Assembly (NCBI RefSeq): GCF_000316645.1
Contig: NC_019684.1
Location: forward strand, 5,182,001-5,246,000
Direction of reading: 5' to 3'
DNA: 64,000 nucleotides
Origin: Nostoc sp. PCC 7524
GTDB taxonomy: Bacteria; Cyanobacteriota; Cyanobacteriia; Cyanobacteriales; Nostocaceae
This document shows, in pieces, positions 43,602 to 53,079 of this stretch. Under the pieces are notes generated by a model. It saw only the letters and a list, made by a program, of their open reading frames with translations. It was not told the origin of the DNA and did not search any database. The translations under genes were made by a program, and so were the position numbers. Position 1 is the first letter of the stretch. Every line of letters starts with the position of its first letter.

Positions 43602-45752
43602 ATGTCCAAAAACCTCCTCATCGTTGAATCCCCTGGAAAAGTCAAAAAACTCAGTCAAATCCTAGGTTCAGATTGGATTGTGCGCGCCAGTTGTGGACAT
43701 ATTCGGGAACTGAGCAATGAAGGTGATGATTCACTAGGCTTCAGCATGGATGGTGGTAGTGTGCGATGCCACTATATCCCTCGTGATCAACGAGCCAAGG
43801 AGACGATTCAAAAACTCAAAGCCGCCGTCAAACAAGTTGATCAAGTCGTTTTGGCAACAGATCCCGATCGGGAAGGTGAAACGATCGCTTGGCATCTGAA
43901 AGAGGTGCTAGGGCTGAGAGATCCAAAACGGGTTGTTTATACGGAAATTACAGCATCAGCAGTTAGGAAGGCGATCGCGAATTCGAGAAAACTTGATTTC
44001 AATTTAGTCGGTGCAGGACTGTGCCGAGATTGTCTTGATAAATTGGTAGGTTACAAAGGCAGTCCCCTAGTTTGGGCATTAAACAACGGAGCGAAAAGCG
44101 TTGGTAGAGTCCAAAGTGCAACATTGCACCTGATTTGTCAGCGAGAGCGGGAAATTCAAACATTTGTACCCCAAGACTACTGGAATGTTTGGGTTGATTA
44201 CACTGAAGGATTTCGAGCTTTTTACAAAGGCACAACCGACTCTCCCGCAAATACCCCAGAGGCAGAAGCAGAAACCCATGATGATGCGGCTGACAACAAC
44301 ACAAAAGTACCGGAAAGTAAACGAGTTTTATCAGAGGCAGAAGCCACAAAGTTAGTTGAATCAGCACGACAGTATGATCACCAAGTTCTGCAAGTAGAAG
44401 GCAAAACAGTTCAGCGCCAACCACCACCACCTTTTACCACCTCTACCCTTCAGCAAGCAGCCGGTTCTAAGCTGAGATTTGCTCCAGATAAAACTATGCA
44501 AGTTGCTCAAAAGCTTTATGAAGCTGGGTTAATCACATATATGCGTACCGACTCAGTAATGTTGAGTCCTGAGTTTTGTGCTAGCGCCCGTAAATGGTTG
44601 GAGCAAAATGATCCGCAGAATGTCCCACAGCAGGTAGCTAGGCATCGTAGCAGTAAATCGGCTCAAGAAGCCCATGAAGCAATTCGTCCCACAGACGTTT
44701 TTCGTCCCTCAGCCCAGTTACGGGTGGAAATTGCGGCGGATGAGTTCAATCTGTACGTGATGATTTGGAAACGCGCGATCGCTTCCCAGTGCAAAGCTGC
44801 CCAACTCCGGAAAACTCAAGTCATCACGCAATCAGGAAAGCTGTTGTGGCAAGCGAGAGGACAAGTCATAGAGTTTTATGGTTATGCGCGATACTGGAAT
44901 AACCTCAGCAAAGATGCAGTTTTACCTTCTGTGCGACAGGGACAGGCGCTTACCCTAGAGAATGCTGGCCATGAAAAGAAACAAACTCAACCGCCACCAC
45001 GCTACAGCGAACCTAAACTGGTACAACTAATGGAACGCAAGGGTATTGGCCGCCCTAGTACATACGCCCCCACTGTCGCCACCCTCAAAAAACGTGATTA
45101 TGTGCAACTCACAAAAGACCACCTACAACCAACAACCTTGGGGTTAGAGGTTGATACCTTTTTGCAAAAAGCACTGCCAGATTTACTCCAGGCAGAATTT
45201 ACCGCCAAGATGGAGGATGCCCTCGATGCGATCGCCGCAGGTAAGCAGGGGTGGCAGCAATATCTGAGTACATGGAATCAGGATTATTTCGTGCCGGCAC
45301 TTGCTCAAGCTAAAACTCTAGTTGCAGACAAATCAGATGGGAGATTTACCCCACGCCAGTGGGAAATTTCTCAAACACACTGTCCTCAGTGCAACGGTTT
45401 GATGTCCAAGATTCCCAGCAGCAAAGTCAAGAAAAAATATTTTCTCAAGTGTACTAGCGGTTGTGAAAACGTCGTGCTGTTCTGGAGCGATCGCAGCAAG
45501 TCTTGGGAAGCACCCCGCACTCAAGAAAGTAAGCAAAAGCTGCCAGCTAAGATCACTTCACACCCCTGTCCTGTGTGTAAACAGCCTTTAGAAGAGTACA
45601 TTTATACCAAAGATGGACAAACAAAGACGATGCTGCGATGTTCATCACCCCAATCTCGCCAGGATAAAAAACATCAAGATGTAGCTTATTTTAGTACAAC
45701 GAAAGGATGGTGGAGTCCGAAGTTTGGAGAATTAAATGCAAACAACCGTTAA
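43602..45752 (+). CDS. topA: Type IA DNA topoisomerase I
   Basis: A 716-residue enzyme relaxing negative supercoils. The TOPRIM domain begins NLLIVESPGKVKKL and has the ATDPDREGE motif near residue 85. The active-site Tyr is residue 313 in LITYMRTDS. The conserved GIGRPSTYAP motif is present. Two C-terminal zinc-ribbon pairs follow (CPQCNGLM with CTSGC; CPVCKQPL with a single later Cys). A low-complexity insertion (residues ~215-245, rich in Pro, Glu, Ala, Asp) lies before the gate domain. It is shorter than the ~880-900-residue TopA of some cyanobacteria. Confidence 0.92.
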   Translation: MSKNLLIVESPGKVKKLSQILGSDWIVRASCGHIRELSNEGDDSLGFSMDGGSVRCHYIPRDQRAKETIQKLKAAVKQVDQVVLATDPDREGETIAWHLKEVLGLRDPKRVVYTEITASAVRKAIANSRKLDFNLVGAGLCRDCLDKLVGYKGSPLVWALNNGAKSVGRVQSATLHLICQREREIQTFVPQDYWNVWVDYTEGFRAFYKGTTDSPANTPEAEAETHDDAADNNTKVPESKRVLSEAEATKLVESARQYDHQVLQVEGKTVQRQPPPPFTTSTLQQAAGSKLRFAPDKTMQVAQKLYEAGLITYMRTDSVMLSPEFCASARKWLEQNDPQNVPQQVARHRSSKSAQEAHEAIRPTDVFRPSAQLRVEIAADEFNLYVMIWKRAIASQCKAAQLRKTQVITQSGKLLWQARGQVIEFYGYARYWNNLSKDAVLPSVRQGQALTLENAGHEKKQTQPPPRYSEPKLVQLMERKGIGRPSTYAPTVATLKKRDYVQLTKDHLQPTTLGLEVDTFLQKALPDLLQAEFTAKMEDALDAIAAGKQGWQQYLSTWNQDYFVPALAQAKTLVADKSDGRFTPRQWEISQTHCPQCNGLMSKIPSSKVKKKYFLKCTSGCENVVLFWSDRSKSWEAPRTQESKQKLPAKITSHPCPVCKQPLEEYIYTKDGQTKTMLRCSSPQSRQDKKHQDVAYFSTTKGWWSPKFGELNANNR

Positions 45753-45845
45753 ACTTCATTGCAAATTAAAAAGCCCAGTCAAACAACATGATAAGTTTCT
45801 ATGATGTGAAGCAATAGCGTTAGAGATAGAGACAAGGAGAACATA

Positions 45846-46052
45846 GTGACAATGGAATCAAATTTATCCAAGGGCGCGATTCTACCAAAAGAAGATATCA
45901 GTGAATACGTTGCTCACCTACAACTTCACATGACTCTGCAAGCTCGCAATCTGGTTCCAACTCTCAAGCTACAGCAGGAAGATAGTAGAGAAGAATTGTT
46001 ACATCAAACCCAAGCTACCTTTGAAAAGCTGGTTTCTCGTCAATGTCTATAA
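45846..46052 (+). CDS. Small hypothetical protein
   Basis: 68 residues if started at GTG 45846. AAGGAG (45834-45839) lies 6 bases before the GTG and 12 before an ATG at 45852, so GTG is favoured. The product is helical and polar (YVAHLQLHMTLQARNLVPTL), with no membrane segment. A structured terminator-like element follows at 46092. Good ribosome binding site, normal codons and a terminator support a real gene. The function is unknown. Confidence 0.65.
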   Translation: MTMESNLSKGAILPKEDISEYVAHLQLHMTLQARNLVPTLKLQQEDSREELLHQTQATFEKLVSRQCL

Positions 46053-46091
46053 TTAAGAAAAAATATAATTAACAAAAAAGCAAATAAAATA

Positions 46092-46157
46092 AAAGCAGAT
46101 TATGTTTGGTGAACACCAAAAGTGTACTCCAAGAGTCTGCTTTTTCTAATTTTTTAG
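46092..46157 (+). terminator. Two-stem terminator-like structure after the small gene
   Basis: The outer stem AAAGCAGA (46092-46099) pairs with TCTGCTTT (46136-46143), followed by a T-rich run. Inside, TTTGGTG (46105-46111) pairs with CACCAAA (46114-46120). The T-tract after the outer stem favours termination on the plus strand. Confidence 0.7.
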
Positions 46158-46258
46158 CCTTGAGTCACGAAAATCAACCTTTTGGAGCAACAGTAACCCA
46201 CTCAAAGCCGTTAAGATGATGGCAGCAGTTCCTCTGACCCAGTTTTAGTTAAGGCTAA

Positions 46259-47515
46259 ATGGCAGCCCAAATCAACATGAATTCCTTACTTCCCCAAAAC
46301 CTCAGCGTTGTCATCCGGCCAGCCCAATACCGGGATCTGGACGGAATTGAACGCATATCCCAAGAGTCATTCGCCGCCTTGACTCCCAAGGGGGCCAGTG
46401 TGATCAATCAGCAAATGCAATGGTTGAGGCGCTGGTACGGCTTCCTGAAATTTTTGAGCTGGTTTCCCAATCCGCTACAATATCTGTTCTTCTCCTATGT
46501 CGCTGAACAAGGACGGATGCTTTTAGGGATGATTCAAGTTTCACCCTTCAACCGTACACGCACCACTTGGAAGGTTGATCGGGTAATGTTGGATCGGGCG
46601 GCGGATAAGCAAGGAATTGGCTCCCAACTCTTGCGCCATTGCTTCGAGTCGATTTTAGAAGCTCGGACTTGGTTATTGGAAGTTAATATCAATGATTTAG
46701 AGGCGCTGGCACTTTATCGCCGCAATGGATTTCAGCGTTTAGCAGAAATGACTTACTGGGAAATTGAGCCGGAACTGCTACAAGAACTGGCACAAGCAGA
46801 GCCAGATTTGCCTAACCTCTTACCAGTCAGCAATGCCGATGCTCAGTTACTCTATCAATTAGATACAGCATCAATGCCGCCTTTGGTGCGCCAAGTGTTT
46901 GATCGCAACACCCGCGACTTTAAAACCAGTTTGTTTGGGGCATTGACTGACGCGGTGAAACAATGGGTAACTAAAACTGAAGTCGTTAGCGGCTATGTAT
47001 TTGAACCCCAACGCAAAGCTGCTATTGGTTATTTTCAGGTACAACTTGATCGTCAAGGTGAAGCTCCCCACGTCGCTAGCCTGACAGTCCACCCTGCCTA
47101 TACTTGGCTATATCCAGAGTTACTTGCCCAACTAGCGCGAATTGCCCAAGATTTTCCCCAACAGGGGTTAAAACTGGCTTCTTCCGACTATCAGCCAGAA
47201 AGAGAAGAGTATTTAGAGCGGATTGGCGCAAAACGCACAGAACATACCCTGATCATGTCGCGTTCTGTATGGCACAAATTGCGAGAATCTAAATTAGTCT
47301 CCTTAGAAGGAATTCAATGGACGGACGTACTCCAAGGTTTACAGCCAGCCCGTAAACCCATACCCGGTGGTATGTCCTGGGTGCAAACCAGGCAGCAGCA
47401 ACCCTCTGAGATCCCAGTACAAAGCCCATCGGAATCAGTTCACTTTAAGTGTAAAAATGGTCACATAGAACCAACTGTGTTACCTGACTCAATTGATACA
47501 CAGCAGGAGAATTAG
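46259..47515 (+). CDS. GNAT-family N-acetyltransferase
   Basis: A 418-residue protein. The N-terminal ~180 residues form a GNAT domain (VVIRPAQYRDLDGIERI, then VMLDRAADKQGIGSQLLRHCF for acetyl-CoA binding, and LYRRNGFQRLAEM). The C-terminal half looks like a second, diverged acetyltransferase fold (GYFQVQLDRQGEAPHVASLTV) and ends in a Cys/His-containing tail (FKCKNGH). The substrate is unknown. An in-frame ATG at 46277 is an alternative start. Confidence 0.85.
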   Translation: MAAQINMNSLLPQNLSVVIRPAQYRDLDGIERISQESFAALTPKGASVINQQMQWLRRWYGFLKFLSWFPNPLQYLFFSYVAEQGRMLLGMIQVSPFNRTRTTWKVDRVMLDRAADKQGIGSQLLRHCFESILEARTWLLEVNINDLEALALYRRNGFQRLAEMTYWEIEPELLQELAQAEPDLPNLLPVSNADAQLLYQLDTASMPPLVRQVFDRNTRDFKTSLFGALTDAVKQWVTKTEVVSGYVFEPQRKAAIGYFQVQLDRQGEAPHVASLTVHPAYTWLYPELLAQLARIAQDFPQQGLKLASSDYQPEREEYLERIGAKRTEHTLIMSRSVWHKLRESKLVSLEGIQWTDVLQGLQPARKPIPGGMSWVQTRQQQPSEIPVQSPSESVHFKCKNGHIEPTVLPDSIDTQQEN

Positions 47516-47523
47516 GTGCCGGA

Positions 47524-47585
47524 ACTGGGGAGATGAGGGAGATGAGGAAGATGAGGGAGATGGGGAAGATGAGAGAGAGCAGAGG
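47524..47585. repeat. GATGAGGGA-type repeat after the acetyltransferase gene
   Basis: Units of GGGAGATGAGG and GGAAGATGAGG in tandem. The same composition appears, with its reverse complement, inside the MidA-type gene at 52045-52130. Confidence 0.75.
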
Positions 47586-47650
47586 ACAGAAGCTATACCT
47601 CATACCCTATGCCCCATGCCCAATAAATTATTCCGAATTGAGGGTTATTG

Positions 47651-47709
47651 GGGTGCGTCAGTATGAATAATTTCTTGGTACAGCTAGGTTTTCTCACACT
47701 GACGCACCC
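47651..47709. repeat. GGGTGCGT-ended palindromic element
   Basis: GGGTGCGTCAGTATGA (47651-47666) and TCACACTGACGCACCC (47694-47709) are inverted repeats with one mismatch in 16. The 59-bp element lies between the acetyltransferase and yqgF and resembles the one at 31332-31394. Confidence 0.75.
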
Positions 47710-47752
47710 TGACATTTTGAATATTTTCTTATCTGGAAGTCCCTAATAACTA

Positions 47753-48211
47753 ATGACAAAGTATATTTCAGCACTGGGATTGGATGTGGGGCGGAAGCGG
47801 CTTGGTGTTGCTGGGTGCGATCGCACAGGTTTGATTGCAACTGGTATAACTACTGTGGAGCGCACATCCTTTGAGCAGGATGTTCAAGAAATACGTAACA
47901 TAGTTAATGAGCGCCAAGTAGAAGTGCTGATTGTTGGTTTACCCTATTCAATGGATGGCACTTTAGGGTTTCAGGCTCGCCAAATACAGAAATTTGCCAC
48001 CAGACTGGCTAAAGCTCTCCAATTACCCATAGAGTATGTTGATGAGCGATTGACTTCCTTTCAAGCAGAGCAACTGATAATAGCAGAAAATCGCTCACCG
48101 TCACGTAACAAAGGTTTAATTGACCGCAAAGCAGCAGCTTTGATTCTACAGCAGTGGCTGGATATTAGACGAGCTAACGCTCTGAGTTCAGTTGTACCTG
48201 TAGAGTATTGA
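47753..48211 (+). CDS. yqgF: YqgF/RuvX-type putative Holliday-junction resolvase
   Basis: A 152-residue RNase H-fold protein. The first Asp lies in LGLDVGRKRLGVAGCD, the middle has VEVLIVGLPYSMDGT, then YVDERLTSFQAEQ and the final Asp in GLIDRKAAALIL. The family is near-universal and implicated in 16S rRNA 5'-end processing and junction resolution. The ATG is part of a TAATGAC heptamer, and no ribosome binding site is visible. Confidence 0.93.
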   Translation: MTKYISALGLDVGRKRLGVAGCDRTGLIATGITTVERTSFEQDVQEIRNIVNERQVEVLIVGLPYSMDGTLGFQARQIQKFATRLAKALQLPIEYVDERLTSFQAEQLIIAENRSPSRNKGLIDRKAAALILQQWLDIRRANALSSVVPVEY

Positions 48212-48351
48212 TACCTTTGAACATGATATTCTGAAAGCTGTTACATAGCAGTTGTATCTAAGTCTGAAGCTATTTGCTTGACACCATTGGTCATTAAACA
48301 GTAAAGCGAGTTACCCAACTGCTGGTACTTATAAAGTCTCACACCTTAGCT

Positions 48352-48924
48352 ATGTTTTCCTCTCCATTTTCTGAAGATAACGATCAAGATCGTACAGGTT
48401 CCATCATTTTGACTGATGAGAAAGGGCGAACCCTAGAATGCTACATAGAACATTCCCTTGAAACCGATGAACAAGAATATGTTTTGTTGCTTCCTGTTGA
48501 TTCACCAATAGAAATTTTTGCTTGGCAAGGTGAAGACGAAGAAGAAGAAGCAATTTTAGTAGAAGATGATGCTGTCATTGATGAAATTTTTAGCACAGCC
48601 CAAGCTGTCTTAGCAGAACAAAACTTGGTGCTGAAAAATACAGCCTATGCTCTGACGGTTGCAGGCGAGTTACCGCCAGTAGAAGATTCTGAATTATTTA
48701 CGCTAGAAATTGAAGACGAAGAGGCCGATTTAGAACCAGAGCAATTGCAGTTACTCACTACCTTCTATCACCACGAGCAGGAGTATGCAATTTATACACC
48801 TCTTGATCCACTGCTGTTTTTTGCCAGAATTGCCAAAGATGGTGAACCTGTTTTGCTATCACCAGAAGAGTTTCGCAAAGTGCAGCCGCTCCTAGAAGAA
48901 CAACTTTTTAACCAAGTAGAATGA
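48352..48924 (+). CDS. DUF3727 (DUF1292-like) acidic protein
   Basis: A 190-residue, very acidic soluble protein. An N-terminal ~60-residue module (IILTDEKGRTLECYIEHSL, then VLLLPVDSPIEIFAW) resembles DUF1292. A second similar module follows from ~residue 128 (LLTTFYHHEQEYAIYTPLDP). This matches the two-part DUF3727 proteins conserved in cyanobacteria and plastids. Function unknown. It follows yqgF on the same strand, 140 bases away. Confidence 0.8.
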   Translation: MFSSPFSEDNDQDRTGSIILTDEKGRTLECYIEHSLETDEQEYVLLLPVDSPIEIFAWQGEDEEEEAILVEDDAVIDEIFSTAQAVLAEQNLVLKNTAYALTVAGELPPVEDSELFTLEIEDEEADLEPEQLQLLTTFYHHEQEYAIYTPLDPLLFFARIAKDGEPVLLSPEEFRKVQPLLEEQLFNQVE

Positions 48925-49304
48925 GATGAAAATTTTCCCATTAAAAATTAAAATGCTTCATCTTATAATTTTTAATTAAGGATGTTCAATGATATCTGCA
49001 CATCTGAAAAATTATGCAAAGGGGCAAGCATTTGTGAGGACTAATAGTTGCATCTCTTTGCAATTAAGTTAATCTGGAAATCGACATATAGCAGAAGGCA
49101 ATAGGCAATAGGCACTCTTGCAATAGGCAATAGTAAAATCCATGCCATGAATGAGTTTGAGCTTTTAATCCTGTCCTAATCACCTTGTCTACAGCTATAA
49201 CAATGAGCAAAATGTCAAAATCTCAAGAAATACGTGGGTTTTGGCATTTTGTAGTGCTTTCCATTTATCGTAGTGTATTTCCTATTTCCTTCAGTGGTTG
49301 ATTT
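48925..49304. other. Intergenic region, no gene
   Basis: 380 bases. An AT-rich hairpin (ATTAAAAATTA with TAATTTTTAAT, about 48942-48977) follows the DUF3727 stop and may be a terminator. TAGGCAA heptamers lie at 49092-49135. Nothing else is recognised. Confidence 0.55.
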
Positions 49305-49844
49305 ATGACATGGAACAAGTTCTTACAGCCTGATTTGGTTTTGGGGGGTTCGGTTTTGAGCCTCACACCAGAAATAATTCAACATTACCAGCTTAAGGGG
49401 CTGGTATTAGATGTCGATGAAACCTTAGTACCGTTTACTGTAGATGCAGTTTCTCCAGAACTCAAGGATTGGGTGGAGCAAATGCGTAGTTGTACTGCAT
49501 TGTGGTTAGTGAGCAATAACCTCAGCGAAGTCAGAATTGGTAGCATTGCTCGCTCTCTTAACCTGCCATATTACCTCGGTGCAGCCAAACCTTCCCGCCG
49601 CAAAATTCGCGCCGCACTCCAGGCGATGAATCTACCAGTACATCAAGTAGGGATGGTAGGCGATCGCTTGTTTACTGATGTCTTAGCTGGTAATCGTCTA
49701 GGTATGTTTACCATTTTGGTAGAACCCATTGTTCATCCTGACGCGGTTCTACGCTCTCATCCCATTCGCAACTTTGAAGTTTGGTTCTCGGAAATCTTAG
49801 GAGCTTCGATCATCTCCCAGCCAAAAAAGCTTCACAAAGATTGA
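49305..49844 (+). CDS. YqeG-family HAD phosphatase
   Basis: A 179-residue HAD-superfamily (IIIA) hydrolase. Motif I is LVLDVDETLVPF with the nucleophile Asp, motif II WLVSNN, motif III the Lys in GAAKPSRRKI, and motif IV GMVGDRLFTDVLAGNRLG. Length and order match YqeG; plant and yeast relatives dephosphorylate phosphatidylglycerophosphate, so a role in phosphatidylglycerol synthesis, the thylakoid phospholipid, is possible. No signal peptide. Confidence 0.88.
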   Translation: MTWNKFLQPDLVLGGSVLSLTPEIIQHYQLKGLVLDVDETLVPFTVDAVSPELKDWVEQMRSCTALWLVSNNLSEVRIGSIARSLNLPYYLGAAKPSRRKIRAALQAMNLPVHQVGMVGDRLFTDVLAGNRLGMFTILVEPIVHPDAVLRSHPIRNFEVWFSEILGASIISQPKKLHKD

Positions 49845-49983
49845 TCAAAAGTTAATGAATCTAAATCTAAAGAAATAATTAAAAAAAATTGGGGACAGGA
49901 AAATATCGGTGATTATAGGTATTAATAAAATGGAGTCAGCTAAAAAAAAGACTCTAAAACATAGCAAATAAATATAAATTAGT

Positions 49984-50022
49984 AAAGCGTCAGCCCTCAA
50001 ACTATAGAAGGGTTGGCGCTTT
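49984..50022. terminator. Terminator-like hairpin after yqeG
   Basis: AAAGCGTCAGCCCT (49984-49997) pairs with AGGGTTGGCGCTTT (50009-50022), a 14-position stem with two G-T wobbles. The following T-run is weak. It lies about 140 bases after the yqeG stop. Confidence 0.5.
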
Positions 50023-50120
50023 GCAGTTTCAAGCAGAGTCAATAGTGCATAGTCCATAGTTCATAGCTTTTGTGACAATTGACTAATGACCCTTGATGAA
50101 TGACCACTGACTACTAACTA

Positions 50121-51230
50121 ATGACCAAAACAATCGTCGTCAAAATCGGTACATCTAGCCTCACTCAACCCCAAAATGGACAACTAGCACTGTCTACAAT
50201 CGCTACTTTAGCAGAAACCCTGACATATTTGAGACAGCAGGGGAATCGCGTCATTTTAGTGTCCTCTGGGGCGGTAGGAGTGGGTTGTGCGCGTTTGGGT
50301 TTAACCGAACGTCCCAAAGCGATCGCGCTGAAACAGGCAGTAGCAGCAGTTGGGCAAGGGCGATTAATGCGGGTATACGATGATTTATTTACCACTTTGC
50401 AACAACCAATTGCCCAAGTATTGCTGACTCGCAGTGATTTAGTCCAGCGCAGCCGCTACCTTAATGTCTACAACACTTTTGGGGAACTACTGGGATTGGG
50501 AGTCATTCCTGTAGTCAATGAAAATGACACTGTAGCAGTAGATGAACTGAAATTTGGCGACAATGATACCCTTTCAGCATTAGTGGCTAGCCTCGTAGAA
50601 GCAGATTGGTTATTTTTACTTACCGATGTAGATAAATTATACTCAGCAGACCCCCGTGCTGTGCCTGATGCTCAACCCATTTCTTTAGTGACTAGCATGA
50701 AAGAATTGGCAGAATTACAGGTGCAAACAGGTTCTCAAGGCTCGCAATGGGGTACTGGTGGCATGGTAACAAAAATTTCGGCAGCCAGAATTGCCATTGC
50801 TGCGGGAGTGCGGACTGTGATTACCCAAGGACGATTTCCCCAAAATATCAGCAAAATTTTACAAGGGGAAGCGATTGGTACTCATTTCCAACCCCAACCA
50901 GAACCAACCTCAGCCCGTAAACGTTGGATAGCCTACGGACTGGTGCCAATGGGGAAATTATATTTAGATGCGGGAGCGATCGCCGCTATTGTGGAAGCAG
51001 GAAAATCTCTCTTGGCTGCTGGTATTAAAGCTGTCGAAGGTGAATTTGATACACAAGATGCTGTGCAGTTGTGTGACAGTAATGGACAAGAGATTGCTAG
51101 AGGATTGGTTAACTACAGCAGCAACGAGTTACAAAAAATTCGTGGGTGTCGTTCTATAGAAATTCCGGCAATTTTGGGTTATGCAGGGGCGGAAACTGTG
51201 ATTCACCGGGATAATTTGGTTTTGATTTAA
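50121..51230 (+). CDS. proB: Glutamate 5-kinase ProB
   Basis: A 369-residue enzyme that phosphorylates glutamate in the first step of proline synthesis. The amino-acid-kinase domain (residues 1 to ~255) has [38 protein letters not shown] and [14 protein letters not shown]-terminal PUA domain follows (residues ~275-360, with [11 protein letters not shown]). Length is normal. The start lies in a TGACTAATGAC-type heptamer stretch. Confidence 0.95.
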   Translation: MTKTIVVKIGTSSLTQPQNGQLALSTIATLAETLTYLRQQGNRVILVSSGAVGVGCARLGLTERPKAIALKQAVAAVGQGRLMRVYDDLFTTLQQPIAQVLLTRSDLVQRSRYLNVYNTFGELLGLGVIPVVNENDTVAVDELKFGDNDTLSALVASLVEADWLFLLTDVDKLYSADPRAVPDAQPISLVTSMKELAELQVQTGSQGSQWGTGGMVTKISAARIAIAAGVRTVITQGRFPQNISKILQGEAIGTHFQPQPEPTSARKRWIAYGLVPMGKLYLDAGAIAAIVEAGKSLLAAGIKAVEGEFDTQDAVQLCDSNGQEIARGLVNYSSNELQKIRGCRSIEIPAILGYAGAETVIHRDNLVLI

Positions 51231-51489
51231 GGAGAAAAACGCAGAGGTGCGCTGAGGTTCACGCAAAGGTACGCTGAGTTTTAATTCGAGTTTTGTGTTG
51301 AGTGTTTGATAATTCTTGTCTCTGGGGACTTACAGAAAATAAATTATTCAATGAGTCAGAGCAAATATAATCATTGGATTTTTCCTCCCCTGCTCCCCCA
51401 GCCTCCCCTGCTCACCAAAGCGATTGTATATTTTTTTAGTTGGAAGTCCCCTGGCTCCTCTTTTCAGGTAGTCTCTGCAAAAATTGTTT

Positions 51490-52719
51490 ATGGATTCTAA
51501 TTTGTCGCTGCATCAAGTCATCGTTCATCGCATTTTAACCAGTCCTCAACGGCGAATTACGTTTGCTGAATATATGGACATGGTGCTATATCACCCTGAA
51601 TATGGCTATTATTCCAGCAATACTGTCGAAATTGGGTTTAAAGGTGGTGATTTTTTCACATCGGTCAATCTTGGGGCTGACTTTGGGGAATTACTAGCAG
51701 AACAATTTACCCAGATGTGGGAGATATTGGGGCAACCAGTACCCTTTTATTTGGTAGAAATGGGTGCAGGACAAGGACTTTTGGCGGTGCATATTCTGCA
51801 ATATCTTCAGCAGCACTATCCAGATTTGTTTGCAGCCTTGCAGTACATAATTGTGGAAAAATCTCCAGGCTTAAAGCAAGAACAACAGCAACGCCTGCAA
51901 AAGTTTCCTGTGCGTTGGTGTAGCTGGGAGGAGATATCATCTAACTCAATTGTGGGCTGTTTTTTCTCTAATGAGTTAGTAGATGCTTTGCCAGTACATC
52001 AGTTTATCTTAGAGTCCGGTGAACTACGAGAAATTTATGTCACTGTGGGGGGAGATGGGGAAGTGGGGGAAGATGAGGAAGTAGAACACCTCTTTTTTTC
52101 CTCCTCATCTCCCTCATCCTCCTCATCCCTATTTACAGAAATCACAGCCGAACCCTCTACACCCCAACTAGCCGAATATTTAGAATTAGTTGGCATTAAC
52201 ATCACTCAAGGTGATTATGAGGATGGCTACCGCAGTGAAATTAATTTAGCTGCTTTAGATTGGTTGAGTATAGTAGCAGACCGCTTGCAACGGGGCTATG
52301 TGTTAACAATTGATTATGGCTACCCTGCCAGCAGGTACTATAATCCCAGGCGATCGCAAGGAACACTACAGTGTTACTATCACCATCGTCATCACAACAA
52401 CCCGTATATCAATATTGGGCGGCAAGATATCACAGCCCATGTTGACTTTACTGCCTTGGAACGATGGGGTGAGCATCGCGGTTTAGAAAAAGTCGGTTTT
52501 ATTCAGCAGGGTTTGTTTTTGATGGCTTTGGGTTTAGGCGATCGGATTGCTGCCCTCTCCCATCAAAAAATCCCACTTTCGCAATTGCTGCAACGGCGTG
52601 AGTCACTACACCAATTAATTGATCCTATGGGCATGGGTAACTTTGGCGTTTTAATTCAAAGTAAGGGATTAGAGAAAAATGCTTCTCCCATCTTAAAAGG
52701 ATTAACTGTACCAAATTGA
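51490..52719 (+). CDS. MidA/NDUFAF7-type SAM-dependent methyltransferase
   Basis: A 409-residue protein from ATG 51490. The family start has FAEYMDMVLYHPEYGYY, the SAM motif is LVEMGAGQGLLAVHIL, then FFSNELVDALPVHQF and LTIDYGYPASRYY. Mitochondrial relatives methylate an arginine of complex I; a similar role toward NDH-1 is conceivable. Residues ~186-214 are a Gly/Glu then Ser-rich insertion encoded by an intergenic-type repeat (52045-52130), in frame and not expected in the family. Confidence 0.88.
   Translation: MDSNLSLHQVIVHRILTSPQRRITFAEYMDMVLYHPEYGYYSSNTVEIGFKGGDFFTSVNLGADFGELLAEQFTQMWEILGQPVPFYLVEMGAGQGLLAVHILQYLQQHYPDLFAALQYIIVEKSPGLKQEQQQRLQKFPVRWCSWEEISSNSIVGCFFSNELVDALPVHQFILESGELREIYVTVGGDGEVGEDEEVEHLFFSSSSPSSSSSLFTEITAEPSTPQLAEYLELVGINITQGDYEDGYRSEINLAALDWLSIVADRLQRGYVLTIDYGYPASRYYNPRRSQGTLQCYYHHRHHNNPYINIGRQDITAHVDFTALERWGEHRGLEKVGFIQQGLFLMALGLGDRIAALSHQKIPLSQLLQRRESLHQLIDPMGMGNFGVLIQSKGLEKNASPILKGLTVPN
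52045..52130. repeat. In-frame GGGGAGATGGGG/CTCCTCATCTCC repeat within the MidA-type gene
   Basis: A purine-rich block (GGGGGGAGATGGGGAAGTGG) is followed by a pyrimidine-rich block (CCTCCTCATCTCCCTC), imperfectly complementary, so the mRNA could fold here. Composition matches the intergenic repeat at 47524-47585. Confidence 0.8.
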
Positions 52720-53079
52720 AGCTAGAGACTAGAGGCAAGTAATTCTTTCTCCTCACTCCCTCATATCCTATGATCTGCCTTTCTTGGTAAAATGAAACTG
52801 ATCTGTGCAAGACCAAAAATCAAAACTTTGGTAAACAGGTATAGGGGTAAGTAAAAAATTGTGTAGCGTAATTCCTGTAAAAGTCAGCCATTCATCATCA
52901 AACTTCACACCCAAAGATGAAAAAGGAATATACCCTAATCCCCATTTCCCACTCCTTACTCTCTTTATTTCTGCCAGTGTAAAAAGTTAAAACTCTCTTT
53001 AAGAATGCTGTATCCGCTCGATATGGACTAGCATAGCAGTGATTCCTATAAAGTCGAGCATTCGAGTGGAGTAATAATT
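52720..53079. other. Intergenic region upstream of a small membrane peptide
   Basis: 360 bases. Short CCTCACTCCC/CCCCATTTCC-type repeat sequence is present (52750-52965). No gene other than the small reading frame beginning at 53080. Confidence 0.55.

Noticed and set aside
43602..45752. TopA as a truncated pseudogene because it is shorter than some cyanobacterial TopA proteins
   Set aside because: TOPRIM, active-site Tyr, GRPSTY motif and C-terminal zinc ribbons are all present with no frameshift; length varies in the C-terminal region of this family.
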